Shown here piece after piece: positions 36,014-45,242 of a stretch of DNA of 64,000 nucleotides (position 1 is the stretch's first letter; the number at the start of each line of letters is the position of its first letter). The DNA lies in NCBI RefSeq assembly GCF_023838525.1, contig NZ_JAHUQD010000002.1, positions 124,001 to 188,000 of the forward strand, given 5' to 3'. The stretch is from Caldicoprobacter algeriensis (GTDB lineage Bacteria; Bacillota; Clostridia; Caldicoprobacterales; Caldicoprobacteraceae). A program made the translations under genes and the position numbers. The notes under the pieces are model-generated. The model was not told the origin of the DNA. It did not search any database and was given only the letters and a program-made list of their open reading frames with translations.

Positions 36014-37042
36014 GACCAAAAAGAACATCACAGACATCACAATAAATCCTATTATTCCCAATAATGGGTAGACAAAGGCTACGATTCGCGAAAAACCTAC
36101 AAAGGACAGCGCAACGCAGGCTACAATCGTCATCAATAGCGCTGCATGCACAGGCAATTTAAAAATGTCATTGACCGCACACGCCACCGAAAACACGTTG
36201 GCCACAAGAGTGGTAAGTATGGCTCCCCACATCACCACCGCAAAAGCCGCACAAAAAAAAGGCCCCATCCGGTGTACTATGTACAGCATGGGAACTTCAA
36301 ACTCGTAAATCTCAGGCACATATCGCATCAAAGAATAGTTGCTCATAAGGAGCATTGCCCCCAATATGACGCCTCCCAAAACGCCTCCCATCTTCAGAAC
36401 CCGTGGGTCATCCACCCCAGAGCCTGCGGAGGTCAGGACTCCCACCGCCAGCACAATATTGAAAGAAGCATACGATATGCCGGCTTTGACGATATCGAAA
36501 ACCGTCACATCAAATACCGGCATGACCTCATATGTATAATCATCCATCTGCAGGCTGTATGCAAACACAAAAACGTTAAAGATCAGTATAACGGGGATGA
36601 TCCAGGCATTTATCGCAAAGATGCCTTTTAGCCCAAAGGCCACGAACACCCACACTACGACAACCGTTATGGCTATCCCCGTATAAAACGGGACGTGGAT
36701 ATATTCCTCAAACAGTGCGCCCGCCCCGGCCAGCATGGCGGCAGCCACCATTATTATCGCCAATAACATATATGCGTTGACAAAAGGGGATAACCTGCCG
36801 AAAACCAGTTTCATGGTATCCCGAAACGACCTGGACCTCGACTCAAAGCCCATCTTTAAAACGCTTATTCCCACCCATACAAACAAAAAAGCGGCCAGCA
36901 GGATAGAGAAGGCAGAACGCTCCCCGTACACCGTAAAAAACCGTAATATTTCCTGGCCGGATGCAAAGCCGGCTCCTATCACGGTGCCCACGTATGCAAA
37001 AGCAATTCTTACGCCCAACATGACACGGCTATATCTGCTCAA
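36005..37042 (-). CDS. YkvI-like multi-spanning membrane protein
   Basis: A protein of about 345 residues with around ten hydrophobic helices, beginning MLGVRIAFAYVGTVIGAGFASGQE after a short leader. This N-terminal GAGFASGQE motif and the pattern of helices match the YkvI/YkvI-spore germination-type transporter group of the APC superfamily. The TTG at 37040-37042 is favoured because GGTGGAG lies seven bases upstream; an ATG nine codons later is also possible. Substrate unknown. Its stop overlaps the terminator shared with cca. Confidence 0.8.
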   Translation of the reverse strand: MSRYSRVMLGVRIAFAYVGTVIGAGFASGQEILRFFTVYGERSAFSILLAAFLFVWVGISVLKMGFESRSRSFRDTMKLVFGRLSPFVNAYMLLAIIMVAAAMLAGAGALFEEYIHVPFYTGIAITVVVVWVFVAFGLKGIFAINAWIIPVILIFNVFVFAYSLQMDDYTYEVMPVFDVTVFDIVKAGISYASFNIVLAVGVLTSAGSGVDDPRVLKMGGVLGGVILGAMLLMSNYSLMRYVPEIYEFEVPMLYIVHRMGPFFCAAFAVVMWGAILTTLVANVFSVACAVNDIFKLPVHAALLMTIVACVALSFVGFSRIVAFVYPLLGIIGFIVMSVMFFLVKK

Positions 37043-37151
37043 TGCCCAACTCCACCTTCCAAACATTCACTCAATGAGATTTTCTAGTAAGTATGAATAT
37101 TCGGAAGGCAGAGCTGTCATGCCTTATTTTGGATTTAACGCCCCATATGCT

Positions 37152-37346
37152 TTATACGCTTTCAGGCCCATTGAATAAACGCTCCAATGTCTCAAAGGGG
37201 TTAAAATACACTTCAATTTTGAGCACATCACCAACGCGACACTGAAGCGGCAAGTATTTCAGCGGTATGACAACCTCTTCCCCGTCTTGGAATGATACCA
37301 CCGCTTGATGGCCTTCAATGCGTTTTACCACTACATCCCACTGCAC
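37152..37346 (-). CDS. Small DUF3006-type protein
   Basis: A 64-residue protein starting at GTG 37344-37346 (VQWDVVVKRIEGHQA) with GAGGAGG seven bases upstream. Its short beta-rich sequence (VVSFQDGEEVVIPLKYLP, GDVLKIEVYFN) matches the DUF3006 family, small predicted OB/SH3-like cytoplasmic proteins whose function is unknown. It lies 110 bp upstream of the YkvI-like gene on the same strand. DUF3006 genes often sit beside metallo-beta-lactamase or ComEC-like proteins in Firmicutes; that is not the case here. Confidence 0.8.
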   Translation of the reverse strand: MQWDVVVKRIEGHQAVVSFQDGEEVVIPLKYLPLQCRVGDVLKIEVYFNPFETLERLFNGPESV

Positions 37347-37529
37347 GCCAATTCCTCCTCTCCCCCACCAATTCATGATACCATTTTATGTCCCATTTTA
37401 AAAGGGTAAAATTCTCCAAAAAATTCATAAGGTATTTACAATTTGTTCACACTTTGTTCATACTTTCTTACTATAATATGCCATGCGTTGGCCAACGTTA
37501 CATAAATATCTCGAAGGGAGGGAAACATC

Positions 37530-37871
37530 TTGAAAAAGTGGGCAGCGGTCTTACTAACGGCTCTATTCTTAATCACAGCAGTGGTATTCACAGGCTGCCA
37601 GAACAAATCCACAGATTCGCAGGAGGGTACTGGCCAGAAAACTACAACCACCACTGAAGAGAGCTCTGACAAAGCAACTGAAGAAACCTCTGATAAAGCA
37701 ACAGAAGAAACAGCAAATGAAGATGACCAATCTGCTGATAGCGAAGAAAGCGTAGAAAACGAAGAAGCTTCTGACAGCGAGGAGACCACTGAAGAGACAC
37801 AGGAAACCGACCAGGAATCCTCCAGCGACAGCGAGGCAACCGAAACCACTAATGAAAACACGCAGAATTAA
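37530..37871 (+). CDS. Acidic Ser/Thr-rich lipoprotein
   Basis: A 113-residue protein starting at TTG with GGGAGGG close upstream. A signal sequence (KKWAAVLLTALFLITAVVFTGC) ends in a lipobox with Cys at ~23. The mature part is dominated by Glu, Ser, Thr and Asp with few aromatic or basic residues (for example EESSDKATEETSDKATEET, SESSVENEEASDSEETT-like repeats). It should be an intrinsically disordered, highly negatively charged surface lipoprotein. Function unknown. A TATAAT at 37472-37477 and a 16-bp terminator stem (37921-37958) frame it as a single transcription unit. Confidence 0.75.
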   Translation: MKKWAAVLLTALFLITAVVFTGCQNKSTDSQEGTGQKTTTTTEESSDKATEETSDKATEETANEDDQSADSEESVENEEASDSEETTEETQETDQESSSDSEATETTNENTQN

Positions 37872-37920
37872 CAGCCTATAGCCAAAGCAACTGACGTACC
37901 CCTTCATAGTGTTTAATATA

Positions 37921-37958
37921 AAAAAGGGCTGCTGAAGTAATGTTCAGCAGCCCTTTTT
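37921..37958. terminator. Strong bidirectional terminator, 16-bp perfect stem
   Basis: AAAAAGGGCTGCTGAA (37921-37936) and TTCAGCAGCCCTTTTT (37943-37958) pair completely around the loop GTAATG. It separates the lipoprotein gene from the convergent TPR gene, whose stop codon overlaps it. Confidence 0.95.
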
Positions 37959-39711
37959 ATTGCAGATAAGGCGTTACCTTGTTGTACTCATTTTCCAGCA
38001 ATGCAAGGCTGATACGCCTGCAGGCATTCGATATGGTATAATATGAAGCGCCATAGCGATGAGCCAGTTCCGTCTTATCCACAACAAAACCAGAGGTTAA
38101 GCAGTAATACAGCTCCAGCGCTGCAGCCCACGCTTCCGGCTTCCTTATCCTGGGCAAACCATAGGGCAACATCGCCGAAACAAAATTATTCCATATTTCA
38201 CGCACCTGGACCTCAAAGCCTTCCTGATAACGTTCCTTCATCATCTCAACTGCCATGTTTACCACATCACGAAAGACCTGAGGGAGGTCACCAGGAGGAT
38301 TTTTAGCCACGACGTCTATCTTGATCTGCACTATATTATCGTCCAGATAGGCTATATATGGCTCAGGAGCGTCCATCTGCTTAAGCAGCATAACCGCTTC
38401 CCTCTTCAGCTCATCATCCACGCTTTTCTTCAGTATAAACTCCCTCAAAAAGCTTTCAGCCTTTTCATCCTTAAACGAGGCGATGACGCTCAAAATAGCC
38501 CTCTTTATTGAAGGATCATTGAGCTCCAGACCCCATTTCAGCAAAGCCAGCAACTCATCGCCGCTGCTCCACCGCTTCTTCAAATCCTTATGCGGAAGCC
38601 TGAGGAGGTCGTTGATCTTTTTTATGCGGCATATGATCTCTTCATAGGGGACCTGGAAATGATAGGATATCTCGCTGAATTCCCTTTCATTTGTCATTAT
38701 GGCATGCGTCAACCTCTTGTAAAAGCTGCTTATGGTATTGTTGGGCGCTATTTTGTCGATCTTGCTCCAGTATTTCAGCGCTTCCTTATACCTCTGAGTA
38801 TTAAAATAAGAAACCGCGATATAGTGGAGTATCTTTATATCATACGGCTTGTATTGGATCAATCGCTTAAGCAGCCTATTAGCCTCTTTATGCTTTTTGA
38901 GCTCACACAGCGTCACAGCAATCTTATGAATCTCCTCTGGGTCATTGGTCTCTATGCCCAGTACGGTCTGCAGGTGCTTCTCGCTTTCCTCCTCCAACCC
39001 CTTTTCATGGTAAAAAATAGCTATATTGCAATTGGCATGAACGTTTTGCGGCTGCTCTTTAAGCACGCCCTGGCACACACTGATAGCATCATCAAGCCGC
39101 CCCACGCAGAAATAGGCCAGAGCAAGGTTGTTCCTGGCAAATACCAGAGAAGGGTCTTTTTTTACCACGCTTTCCAAACAGCGGATAGCTCTCTTGTAAT
39201 CTCCCATATCCAGAAAATTTTTGCCTTTATTGGCAAGCTTGTATAGCCGCTCTCTGCCGGAATTCAACATGACCTCTAGATCGTTGTCAAAATATATTTC
39301 ATGGCTTTGAAGTATATCCAGCAAATCCTGGGCATCCTCTGAATAGATCCCGTCAGGATCCAGCTGAAGGTATTTCTCGAAACACTCCTTTGCCCTTTCA
39401 TACTCCTGCAATCCCAAAAAATTACATCCTAAGCAGAAATAACAATCGGCATTGTTCTCCTCCCTTTGCAGTATATAGAGCAATATCTGATTGGACTCTT
39501 CATAATACCCCATTTCGGTAAATACCTGGGCCAGGTCCAGCCTGTATTCCAGATTTTCAGGGTCTTTTTCAACAGCCTTACGGTAAAAGCTGAGCGCATC
39601 TATATAATTGTTGCTTTCAACGTATTTCTTGGCTTTCCTGTAATAAAACTGCCCGTTTTGTTCAAAGGGAATAACCTTCCTTTTGGTTCTTGCAGACAAT
39701 CCTCCCGCCAT
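37957..39711 (-). CDS. TPR protein with C-terminal helix-turn-helix
   Basis: A 584-residue protein. Residues ~18-320 hold about nine tetratricopeptide units (for example ALSFYRKAVEKDPENLEYRLDLAQ and AIRCLESVVKKDPSLVFARNNLALAY). The C-terminal end has TELAHRYGASYYTISNACRRISL, a helix-turn-helix like those that close several Firmicute TPR/SEC-C-type proteins. A DNA- or protein-binding regulator is likely, but no partner is evident. GGAGCGG precedes the ATG. The gene seems to be transcribed alone. Confidence 0.85.
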   Translation of the reverse strand: MAGGLSARTKRKVIPFEQNGQFYYRKAKKYVESNNYIDALSFYRKAVEKDPENLEYRLDLAQVFTEMGYYEESNQILLYILQREENNADCYFCLGCNFLGLQEYERAKECFEKYLQLDPDGIYSEDAQDLLDILQSHEIYFDNDLEVMLNSGRERLYKLANKGKNFLDMGDYKRAIRCLESVVKKDPSLVFARNNLALAYFCVGRLDDAISVCQGVLKEQPQNVHANCNIAIFYHEKGLEEESEKHLQTVLGIETNDPEEIHKIAVTLCELKKHKEANRLLKRLIQYKPYDIKILHYIAVSYFNTQRYKEALKYWSKIDKIAPNNTISSFYKRLTHAIMTNEREFSEISYHFQVPYEEIICRIKKINDLLRLPHKDLKKRWSSGDELLALLKWGLELNDPSIKRAILSVIASFKDEKAESFLREFILKKSVDDELKREAVMLLKQMDAPEPYIAYLDDNIVQIKIDVVAKNPPGDLPQVFRDVVNMAVEMMKERYQEGFEVQVREIWNNFVSAMLPYGLPRIRKPEAWAAALELYYCLTSGFVVDKTELAHRYGASYYTISNACRRISLALLENEYNKVTPYLQ

Positions 39712-39820
39712 ATTCCGCTCCTTACTTAAACATACTTCTTGGGAATATTATAGCATATAATCCCCAAAAGCTCTATACAATCAACTGGTTATTTACAGCG
39801 AGATTTCCGGTTACCGCTGA

Positions 39821-40723
39821 TCAATAAGGGTTTTCTTCATTTTTTCTTCTCTGTTCTAACAGCTCTTTAAGCTCCTCTTGCTCGAATATGTATTTTTTAT
39901 TGCAGTAATGGCATACCACTTCAGCCCGCTTATCGTTTTCTATAATATCTATAAGCTCTTTCTCATCCATGCCCATCAATATGTATTTAAGGCGCTGCCT
40001 GTTGCAGTCGCACTTGAACTGTACATCCACTATGGCATTTACCTTCATCCCATGCTCGCCCAGAATACCTTCCAGCACCTCTTCGGGGGTCCTGCCTTCA
40101 TCGAACTGGCGAGAGATGGAAGGACTGCTGCTAACCTTCTTCTCAATGGCGGCGATAACATCCTCCGGTGCTCCCGGCAAGGCCTGTATAATAAAGCCAC
40201 CTGCGGCTTTTACGGTACAATCGGGATTGACAAGCACCCCCAGTGCCACCGCTGAAGGCTGCTGCTCCGACACCGTCAGATAATAGGCCACATCTTCAGC
40301 TATCTCACCCGATATCAGGTTGGCCTGTCCTATATAGGGCTCTTTTAACCCTAAATCCTTTATTACCGTTATTCTGCCGTTTTTCCCTACAGCAGCTGCC
40401 ACATCCAGTTTATTGTGAACATTAAGCGGTAAATCCAGCTTGGGATTTGCAACGTATCCCTTTACATAGCCACCCGAAGTTGCCACCACCACAACGCTGC
40501 CCAAGGGACCATCCCCCTTTATGATGAGCGAAAGGGTATCCTTCTTGCCTTTCATATCAGCGCCCAGCATAACGGCAGCCGTCATGGTGCGTCCCAGCGC
40601 AGCGCTAGCTACGGGGGACAGTCCATGAAGCCTTTGAGCCTCCTGTACCAGATCAGTGGTCCTGGCGGCAAAGCCGCGAATAAATCCATTGGCAGCCGTA
40701 ACTCTTATTACATAATCCTTCAT
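39821..40723 (-). CDS. hslO: Hsp33 redox-regulated chaperone
   Basis: A 300-residue holdase chaperone, activated by oxidation. The zinc centre is in CDCNRQR and VVCHYCNKKY (CxC and CxxC). The N-terminal domain (~1-230) has the typical AANGFIRGFAARTTDLVQEA and GPLGSVVVVATSGGYVKGYV segments. AGGAGG precedes the ATG. It overlaps nothing but is 36 bp downstream of the methyltransferase gene, so the two are probably co-transcribed. An Hsp33 fits an anaerobe coping with brief oxygen exposure. Confidence 0.96.
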   Translation of the reverse strand: MKDYVIRVTAANGFIRGFAARTTDLVQEAQRLHGLSPVASAALGRTMTAAVMLGADMKGKKDTLSLIIKGDGPLGSVVVVATSGGYVKGYVANPKLDLPLNVHNKLDVAAAVGKNGRITVIKDLGLKEPYIGQANLISGEIAEDVAYYLTVSEQQPSAVALGVLVNPDCTVKAAGGFIIQALPGAPEDVIAAIEKKVSSSPSISRQFDEGRTPEEVLEGILGEHGMKVNAIVDVQFKCDCNRQRLKYILMGMDEKELIDIIENDKRAEVVCHYCNKKYIFEQEELKELLEQRRKNEENPY

Positions 40724-40758
40724 CTACGTCCTCCTTTTTGCTGTCACATTTTGGAATA

Positions 40759-41523
40759 TCAGCAGCCCTTGGGACAACTTTCTCCCTTCCTGGCCGCAAA
40801 AAAAATGCGCTCGGACTTCTTCTTGGGAGGCTTCAGCGTAAAAGGCTGATATACCCCTATATCTACAAAGCCGTTCTTCTCAAGGCGCTCCACAATCTCC
40901 TCCACCTCATAAGCACGCTGATAGTGAATCTCGTCAAACCTCCTGTAATACTCCCCTTCTTTAACAAAAAATGACAGCTCCATCTCGCATATCCCGGAGC
41001 GCCTATCAAAATAGTTCTGCCATATATAGCTTATATCCTCATCGGTTCTTACAAACGTATTATTTCCCACTATTGAAGAGAGCTTATAGTAAGAGCTGGT
41101 GTCGAATACAAAAATCCCCTTTGGTTTCAAATATCTGTATACGCCTTCAAACACCAGATCCAGTTCCTCTTCGGAGGGAATATAATTGATGCCATCACAA
41201 ATGCAGGTCATGGCGTCCACGGGGTGGTGAAGGCTGATATAGCGCATATCCTGAAATATAAAAGGGATGTTCATCCCTTTGCTGCGCGCCTTCTCCCGTG
41301 CGACGAACAGCATATCCTCCGACTGATCAATGCCTATGACCTCATAGCCCCTCTCTTTCAAAAGGATGGTGACGTTACCTGTACCACACGCCAGATCCAC
41401 TATTTGCCGTGGTTTTACGCCGTAGTGCCTAAATAACAGCTCAATATAGTCAACCCACCTTGGGTAATTCACATCCTGCATCAATGCATCGTAAATATAG
41501 GCAAAGCCGTTGTAAATACCCAT
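40759..41523 (-). CDS. Class I SAM-dependent methyltransferase
   Basis: A 254-residue enzyme with motif I VDLACGTGNVTILL, motif II around VIGIDQSEDM and the following MTCICDGINYI and GIFVFDTSSY. This is the short DUF/Methyltransf_25-like fold found next to hslO or ribosome-maturation genes in several Firmicutes. The substrate is unknown. GGGGTAG precedes the ATG. It is followed by hslO at 36 bp and preceded by the yesL-like gene at 82 bp. Confidence 0.88.
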   Translation of the reverse strand: MGIYNGFAYIYDALMQDVNYPRWVDYIELLFRHYGVKPRQIVDLACGTGNVTILLKERGYEVIGIDQSEDMLFVAREKARSKGMNIPFIFQDMRYISLHHPVDAMTCICDGINYIPSEEELDLVFEGVYRYLKPKGIFVFDTSSYYKLSSIVGNNTFVRTDEDISYIWQNYFDRRSGICEMELSFFVKEGEYYRRFDEIHYQRAYEVEEIVERLEKNGFVDIGVYQPFTLKPPKKKSERIFFAARKGESCPKGC

Positions 41524-41604
41524 CTACCCCTTCTCAGTTCAATTTACACTCTGTTCCCCCTCATTACAACCACGGGAAGCTGGTACATCCCCCTGACGAC
41601 CTCA

Positions 41605-42414
41605 CTACTCATCTTCATAGGTATCGCTCTCGGTTGCGTTATTGGCCGGTCTGTCCATGTACTTGTAAAACACCCAGTTGGCTAATGAAACGCCTATAAG
41701 CATGGGGAAGGTCAACCCCACAAAAAACACAGGGAAGATATACCAGGCACTGGCTATAAACAAAGCCACCATCAGCATAAAAACCACAAAAGTATGCGGA
41801 AGCTTTGCCAAGGTAAAAAGCAGTGCATTTTTGAATATCTGCCTTACCTTCAACTTGTAAGTGACCAGCATTGGGAAAATATATATATTCATCATGGCGT
41901 AAATAAGCCCAATCATCAACATAAAGTAATACAACATGAGGAACAAGATATTCTGTGAGGCCATTGCGCGGTAAAAAGTCAAATTTACGTAGAATATCAT
42001 CAGCGCAAGGCCATTGATGAACATGACAATCAGACTTTCCTTCCAGTTCATCTTCCATGCATCTTTAAAATCGCTGAAAACCCAGGCATGGTCATCCCTT
42101 GCCCAGTTTCTGAGCACATAAGTGACACCCGCCGTAGCAGGCCCGGCAAAAAGGAGGCAGGGAATCAGTACCAAGAAGTAAAACGCGCTTATGGGTTCCC
42201 CGGTCTGTGCAGTAACCTGCAACTGAATATACGTCCATATAAACGCCGGAAGCCAGAAAATCGAATACAGCAAATTCAGCTTAATGAGATTCCAGAATCG
42301 TATCTGTAAAACAGTAAAAAACAGCTTAATGGGCTTTTCCCTGAGATTTTCATACTTCAAATCGGGTTTATTGGGGTTACCGTAATACATCCTTTCAAAG
42401 AAACCACCAAACAT
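41605..42414 (-). CDS. YesL family (DUF624) membrane protein
   Basis: A 269-residue membrane protein with about five hydrophobic helices (including FWNLIKLNLLYSIFWLPAFIW, FYFLVLIPCLLFAGPATAGVTYVL and FVVFMLMVALFIASAWYIFPVFF). The arrangement matches DUF624/YesL, proteins often near sugar ABC-transporter or rhamnogalacturonan genes. Here no transporter is adjacent. Function unknown. AAGGGATT precedes the ATG. Confidence 0.85.
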   Translation of the reverse strand: MFGGFFERMYYGNPNKPDLKYENLREKPIKLFFTVLQIRFWNLIKLNLLYSIFWLPAFIWTYIQLQVTAQTGEPISAFYFLVLIPCLLFAGPATAGVTYVLRNWARDDHAWVFSDFKDAWKMNWKESLIVMFINGLALMIFYVNLTFYRAMASQNILFLMLYYFMLMIGLIYAMMNIYIFPMLVTYKLKVRQIFKNALLFTLAKLPHTFVVFMLMVALFIASAWYIFPVFFVGLTFPMLIGVSLANWVFYKYMDRPANNATESDTYEDE

Positions 42415-42511
42415 ATCAACAATCCCTTCTATTAGTTTTACTTATTTAAACTTTCCCACATTTTAATTCTAACAACAAACTCCTATTTATTCAATATAAG
42501 AATTTTGCCAC

Positions 42512-43675
42512 TTAACGTACAACACCAAATCCCTTTATAATGTCATGGTAGACCTGCAATCCGTACAGCAGTACTTCTTCATCGAAGTTAAATTTGCTGC
42601 TGTGAAGCGGAGCAGTAAAGCCCTTGCTTTCATTCCTGCAGCCAAGGAACATGTATACTCCCGGCACCCTCTGCTGGTAATATGAAAAATCTTCGGCTAT
42701 CATCAAAGGCTGTATATCCTGGAGCACATCAGGAGGCAAGAATTTTTTCAGCTGGCTTACCAGGTTTGCATCGTTATTTACCACAGGGTAGTACACATCT
42801 TCACGGTACTGTGCCTTTACCCGGTGGGAGAGCTCAAGGCCACTTAGAAGCCCCTGAATGTTTTCCTTTATGCGCTTATAAACCCCCTCGTCAAACGTGC
42901 GTATAATACCCTCTATGGTTGCCTTGCCTGCAATTATGTTCCTCTTCTCTCCAGCATGAAGCTTCCCGATGGTCAGCAGGGCTTTATCATCCGGAGAAAC
43001 CCATCGGCTTATAAGTCCATGCACAGCGTTTACAAAATAACAGGCCGCCAGCAGCGCATCAACGCCGCGATGGGGCATCGCTCCATGAGCGCTTTTCCCG
43101 GTGACTTCTACTGTAAACTCGCACGTCTGTGCCATCACAGGCCCGGCTCTAAGCCCTATCTTGCCCTGAGGAATGTCGGGGAGCACGTGAAAACCAAAAA
43201 TAGCATCTACCCCGGGATTTTCCAGCACCCCTTCCTTGATCATGGGCAGGGCACCCCCCACCGTCTCCTCAGCCGGCTGAAAGATGAGAACGACGTTGCC
43301 TTTCAACTCCTCTTTGTGCAAACTCAGCCATTCCGCAAGCCCTAGTAAAATGGCCATATGTCCATCATGGCCACAGGCATGCATTCTCCCGCAGTTAACT
43401 GAAGCGAACTCGACACCCGTCTCCTCATGCAGCGGCAGAGCATCCATATCTGCCCTGAAAGCCAGGGTCATGCCTCCATCATTGCCCTTCATGACAGCTT
43501 TTATGCCGCTGCCGGCCACTATCCTTATCTCGTCAAAGCCCCACTTCTCAAGCCAGGATAAAATATAATCCCGGGTGGATGATACATCAAACCCGGTCTC
43601 AGGATACTTATGCAAATGCCTCCTGTGCTGAGTCAACCTGTCTTTAAGCTGGTAAACTTCTGCATCTACATGCAT
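42512..43675 (-). CDS. M20 amidohydrolase (N-acyl-L-amino acid amidohydrolase-like)
   Basis: A 387-residue di-zinc hydrolase of the M20D family that removes acyl groups from N-acyl amino acids or peptides. RADMDALPLHEE, GRMHACGHDGHMAIL, FQPAEETVGGALPMI and FGFHVLPD carry the metal residues; AEDFSYY supplies a late one. The start is ATG 43673-43675 (MHVDAEVYQLKDRL) with GGAGGA about eight bases upstream; an earlier TTG six codons upstream lacks a site. Lone gene; physiological substrate unknown. Confidence 0.92.
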   Translation of the reverse strand: MHVDAEVYQLKDRLTQHRRHLHKYPETGFDVSSTRDYILSWLEKWGFDEIRIVAGSGIKAVMKGNDGGMTLAFRADMDALPLHEETGVEFASVNCGRMHACGHDGHMAILLGLAEWLSLHKEELKGNVVLIFQPAEETVGGALPMIKEGVLENPGVDAIFGFHVLPDIPQGKIGLRAGPVMAQTCEFTVEVTGKSAHGAMPHRGVDALLAACYFVNAVHGLISRWVSPDDKALLTIGKLHAGEKRNIIAGKATIEGIIRTFDEGVYKRIKENIQGLLSGLELSHRVKAQYREDVYYPVVNNDANLVSQLKKFLPPDVLQDIQPLMIAEDFSYYQQRVPGVYMFLGCRNESKGFTAPLHSSKFNFDEEVLLYGLQVYHDIIKGFGVVR

Positions 43676-43712
43676 TTTGGTATTCCTCCACAAAAAGCTT
43701 TTAATTTAAGAT

Positions 43713-43745
43713 AATCCCTCTCCATCTTTATGATGAAGAGGGATT
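43713..43745. repeat. Hairpin D
   Basis: AATCCCTCT (43713-43721) pairs perfectly with AGAGGGATT (43737-43745), with inner CATC/GATG. The sequence CATCTTTATGATGAAGAGGGATTACAAATTG resembles hairpins A-C. It lies between the alcohol dehydrogenase and amidohydrolase genes and lacks a T-tract. Confidence 0.5.
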
Positions 43746-43806
43746 ACAAATTGTCTGGATTTCGCTAATTTATTCAGGAAAATTGTCTTAATGCAGCCTT
43801 TTATCC

Positions 43807-44979
43807 CTATTTACGGGCCATTTTGAGTATGTTGAGCACATCTTCCCTGCCCAGTTTCTTGAAGTTGCCTATCTGTTTTGTGCCATTATTGGTGCACTTA
43901 TTGGCCATTTCCTCCAGCCTGTCATCCGGTATACCCAGCTCTTCCAGGGTCACTGGCAGGCCAATCTTTTTGAAGAACTGGGTAAGCCGTTGTATCCCTT
44001 CCAGAGCCGTCCTTTCAGGGTTTGAAAAATCCATCTCTACGTCCCAAACCCTGGTTGCAAACTGCACAAACCTGTCCATATCCTCTTTGTAGACGTATTT
44101 CATCCATGCAGGGAATACCACAGCCAACCCAGCTCCATGGGGCACATCGTATATCCCGCTCAGCTCATGCTCTATCGCATGGGACGCCCAATCACCAATC
44201 CTTCCTGTGCTCAAAAGGTCGTTGTGAGCAATGGTGCTTGCCCACATTATCTCGGCCCTGGCCTGGTAATTCTCCGGCTCCTCAAGCACGATGGGCACGT
44301 TCTTAATGATTGTCTTAAGGGTGGCCTCGCACAGCCTATCGGTGAAATCGACATCCTTTTGATGGGTAAAATACCGCTCCATCACATGGGCCATAATGTC
44401 GGCAGCGCCACAAGCCGTCTGATAGGGCGGAAGCGTGAAGGTGATCTCGGGATTCATTATGGCAAACTTGGGACGTATTATCTCAACGTTTAATCCCCGC
44501 TTGTACCACCCATCCTCATTGGTAATTACCGAGCTCTTGCTGGCCTCGCTACCTGCCGCTGGAATGGTAAGTACCACGCCAACAGAAAGCGCCTTTTCTG
44601 GCACGGCCTTTCCGCTGTAGAAATCCCACACATCGCCTTCATAGGGTACGCCAACGGCGATGGCTTTGGCCGAGTCGATGACGCTGCCGCCTCCCACAGC
44701 CAAGATGAAGTCAATGTTATGCTTTCTGCAAAGCTCGATCCCCTGTTTCACCAGGCTGAGGCGTGGATTTGGCTGTACTCCACCCAGCTCAATGAATTCT
44801 ACGCCTGCATCCCTGAGGGACTTTACCACCCTGTCATAGAGCCCTATGCGTTTGATGGTCCCCCCGCCATAGTGCAAAAGAACCTTCTTGCTGTAAACCC
44901 TGGTCTCATCCCCTACCTGATTTTCTACACCCCTACCAAATATGATCTTTGTAGGGCTTAAAAATGTAAAATTCTCCAT
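43807..44979 (-). CDS. Iron-containing alcohol dehydrogenase (butanol dehydrogenase-like)
   Basis: A 390-residue family III alcohol dehydrogenase of the NADPH-dependent butanol dehydrogenase/YugJ type. The NAD(P) motif VGGGSVIDSAKAIA and metal residues in DIMAHVMERYF and NDLLSTGRIGDWASHAIEHELSG are present, with LAVVFPAWM later. The start at ATG 44977-44979 (MENFTFLSP) has GGAGGAAG upstream. It probably reduces aldehydes during fermentation. It stands alone, with hairpin D after it. Confidence 0.93.
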   Translation of the reverse strand: MENFTFLSPTKIIFGRGVENQVGDETRVYSKKVLLHYGGGTIKRIGLYDRVVKSLRDAGVEFIELGGVQPNPRLSLVKQGIELCRKHNIDFILAVGGGSVIDSAKAIAVGVPYEGDVWDFYSGKAVPEKALSVGVVLTIPAAGSEASKSSVITNEDGWYKRGLNVEIIRPKFAIMNPEITFTLPPYQTACGAADIMAHVMERYFTHQKDVDFTDRLCEATLKTIIKNVPIVLEEPENYQARAEIMWASTIAHNDLLSTGRIGDWASHAIEHELSGIYDVPHGAGLAVVFPAWMKYVYKEDMDRFVQFATRVWDVEMDFSNPERTALEGIQRLTQFFKKIGLPVTLEELGIPDDRLEEMANKCTNNGTKQIGNFKKLGREDVLNILKMARK

Positions 44980-45217
44980 AATCCACTTCCTCCTACTCCC
45001 AATTTTAGTTAGCAAATATGTGAACCATTATACATCTATTGATGTGAACACTTAATGAGAAATTTGGCACTCAAGTTATGCCCATTTTCACGGGTGACTA
45101 ATGCCCTCACATTTTTTAAATTTATCCTAGCATATATGTATGGAAAAATCAAGAAGTATGGGAAAGCATTTTGTAAATTCTAGCAACCAAAATTGCAAAA
45201 ACTTAAGCCACAACAAA

Positions 45218-45242
45218 ATAGCAGTAGCTTTGCTACTGCTAT
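45218..45242 (-). terminator. Terminator hairpin after the hypothetical membrane protein
   Basis: ATAGCAGTAGC (45218-45228) pairs with GCTACTGCTAT (45232-45242); on the reverse strand TTTTGTTGTGG follows. The stop codon of the gene overlaps the stem. Confidence 0.8.
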
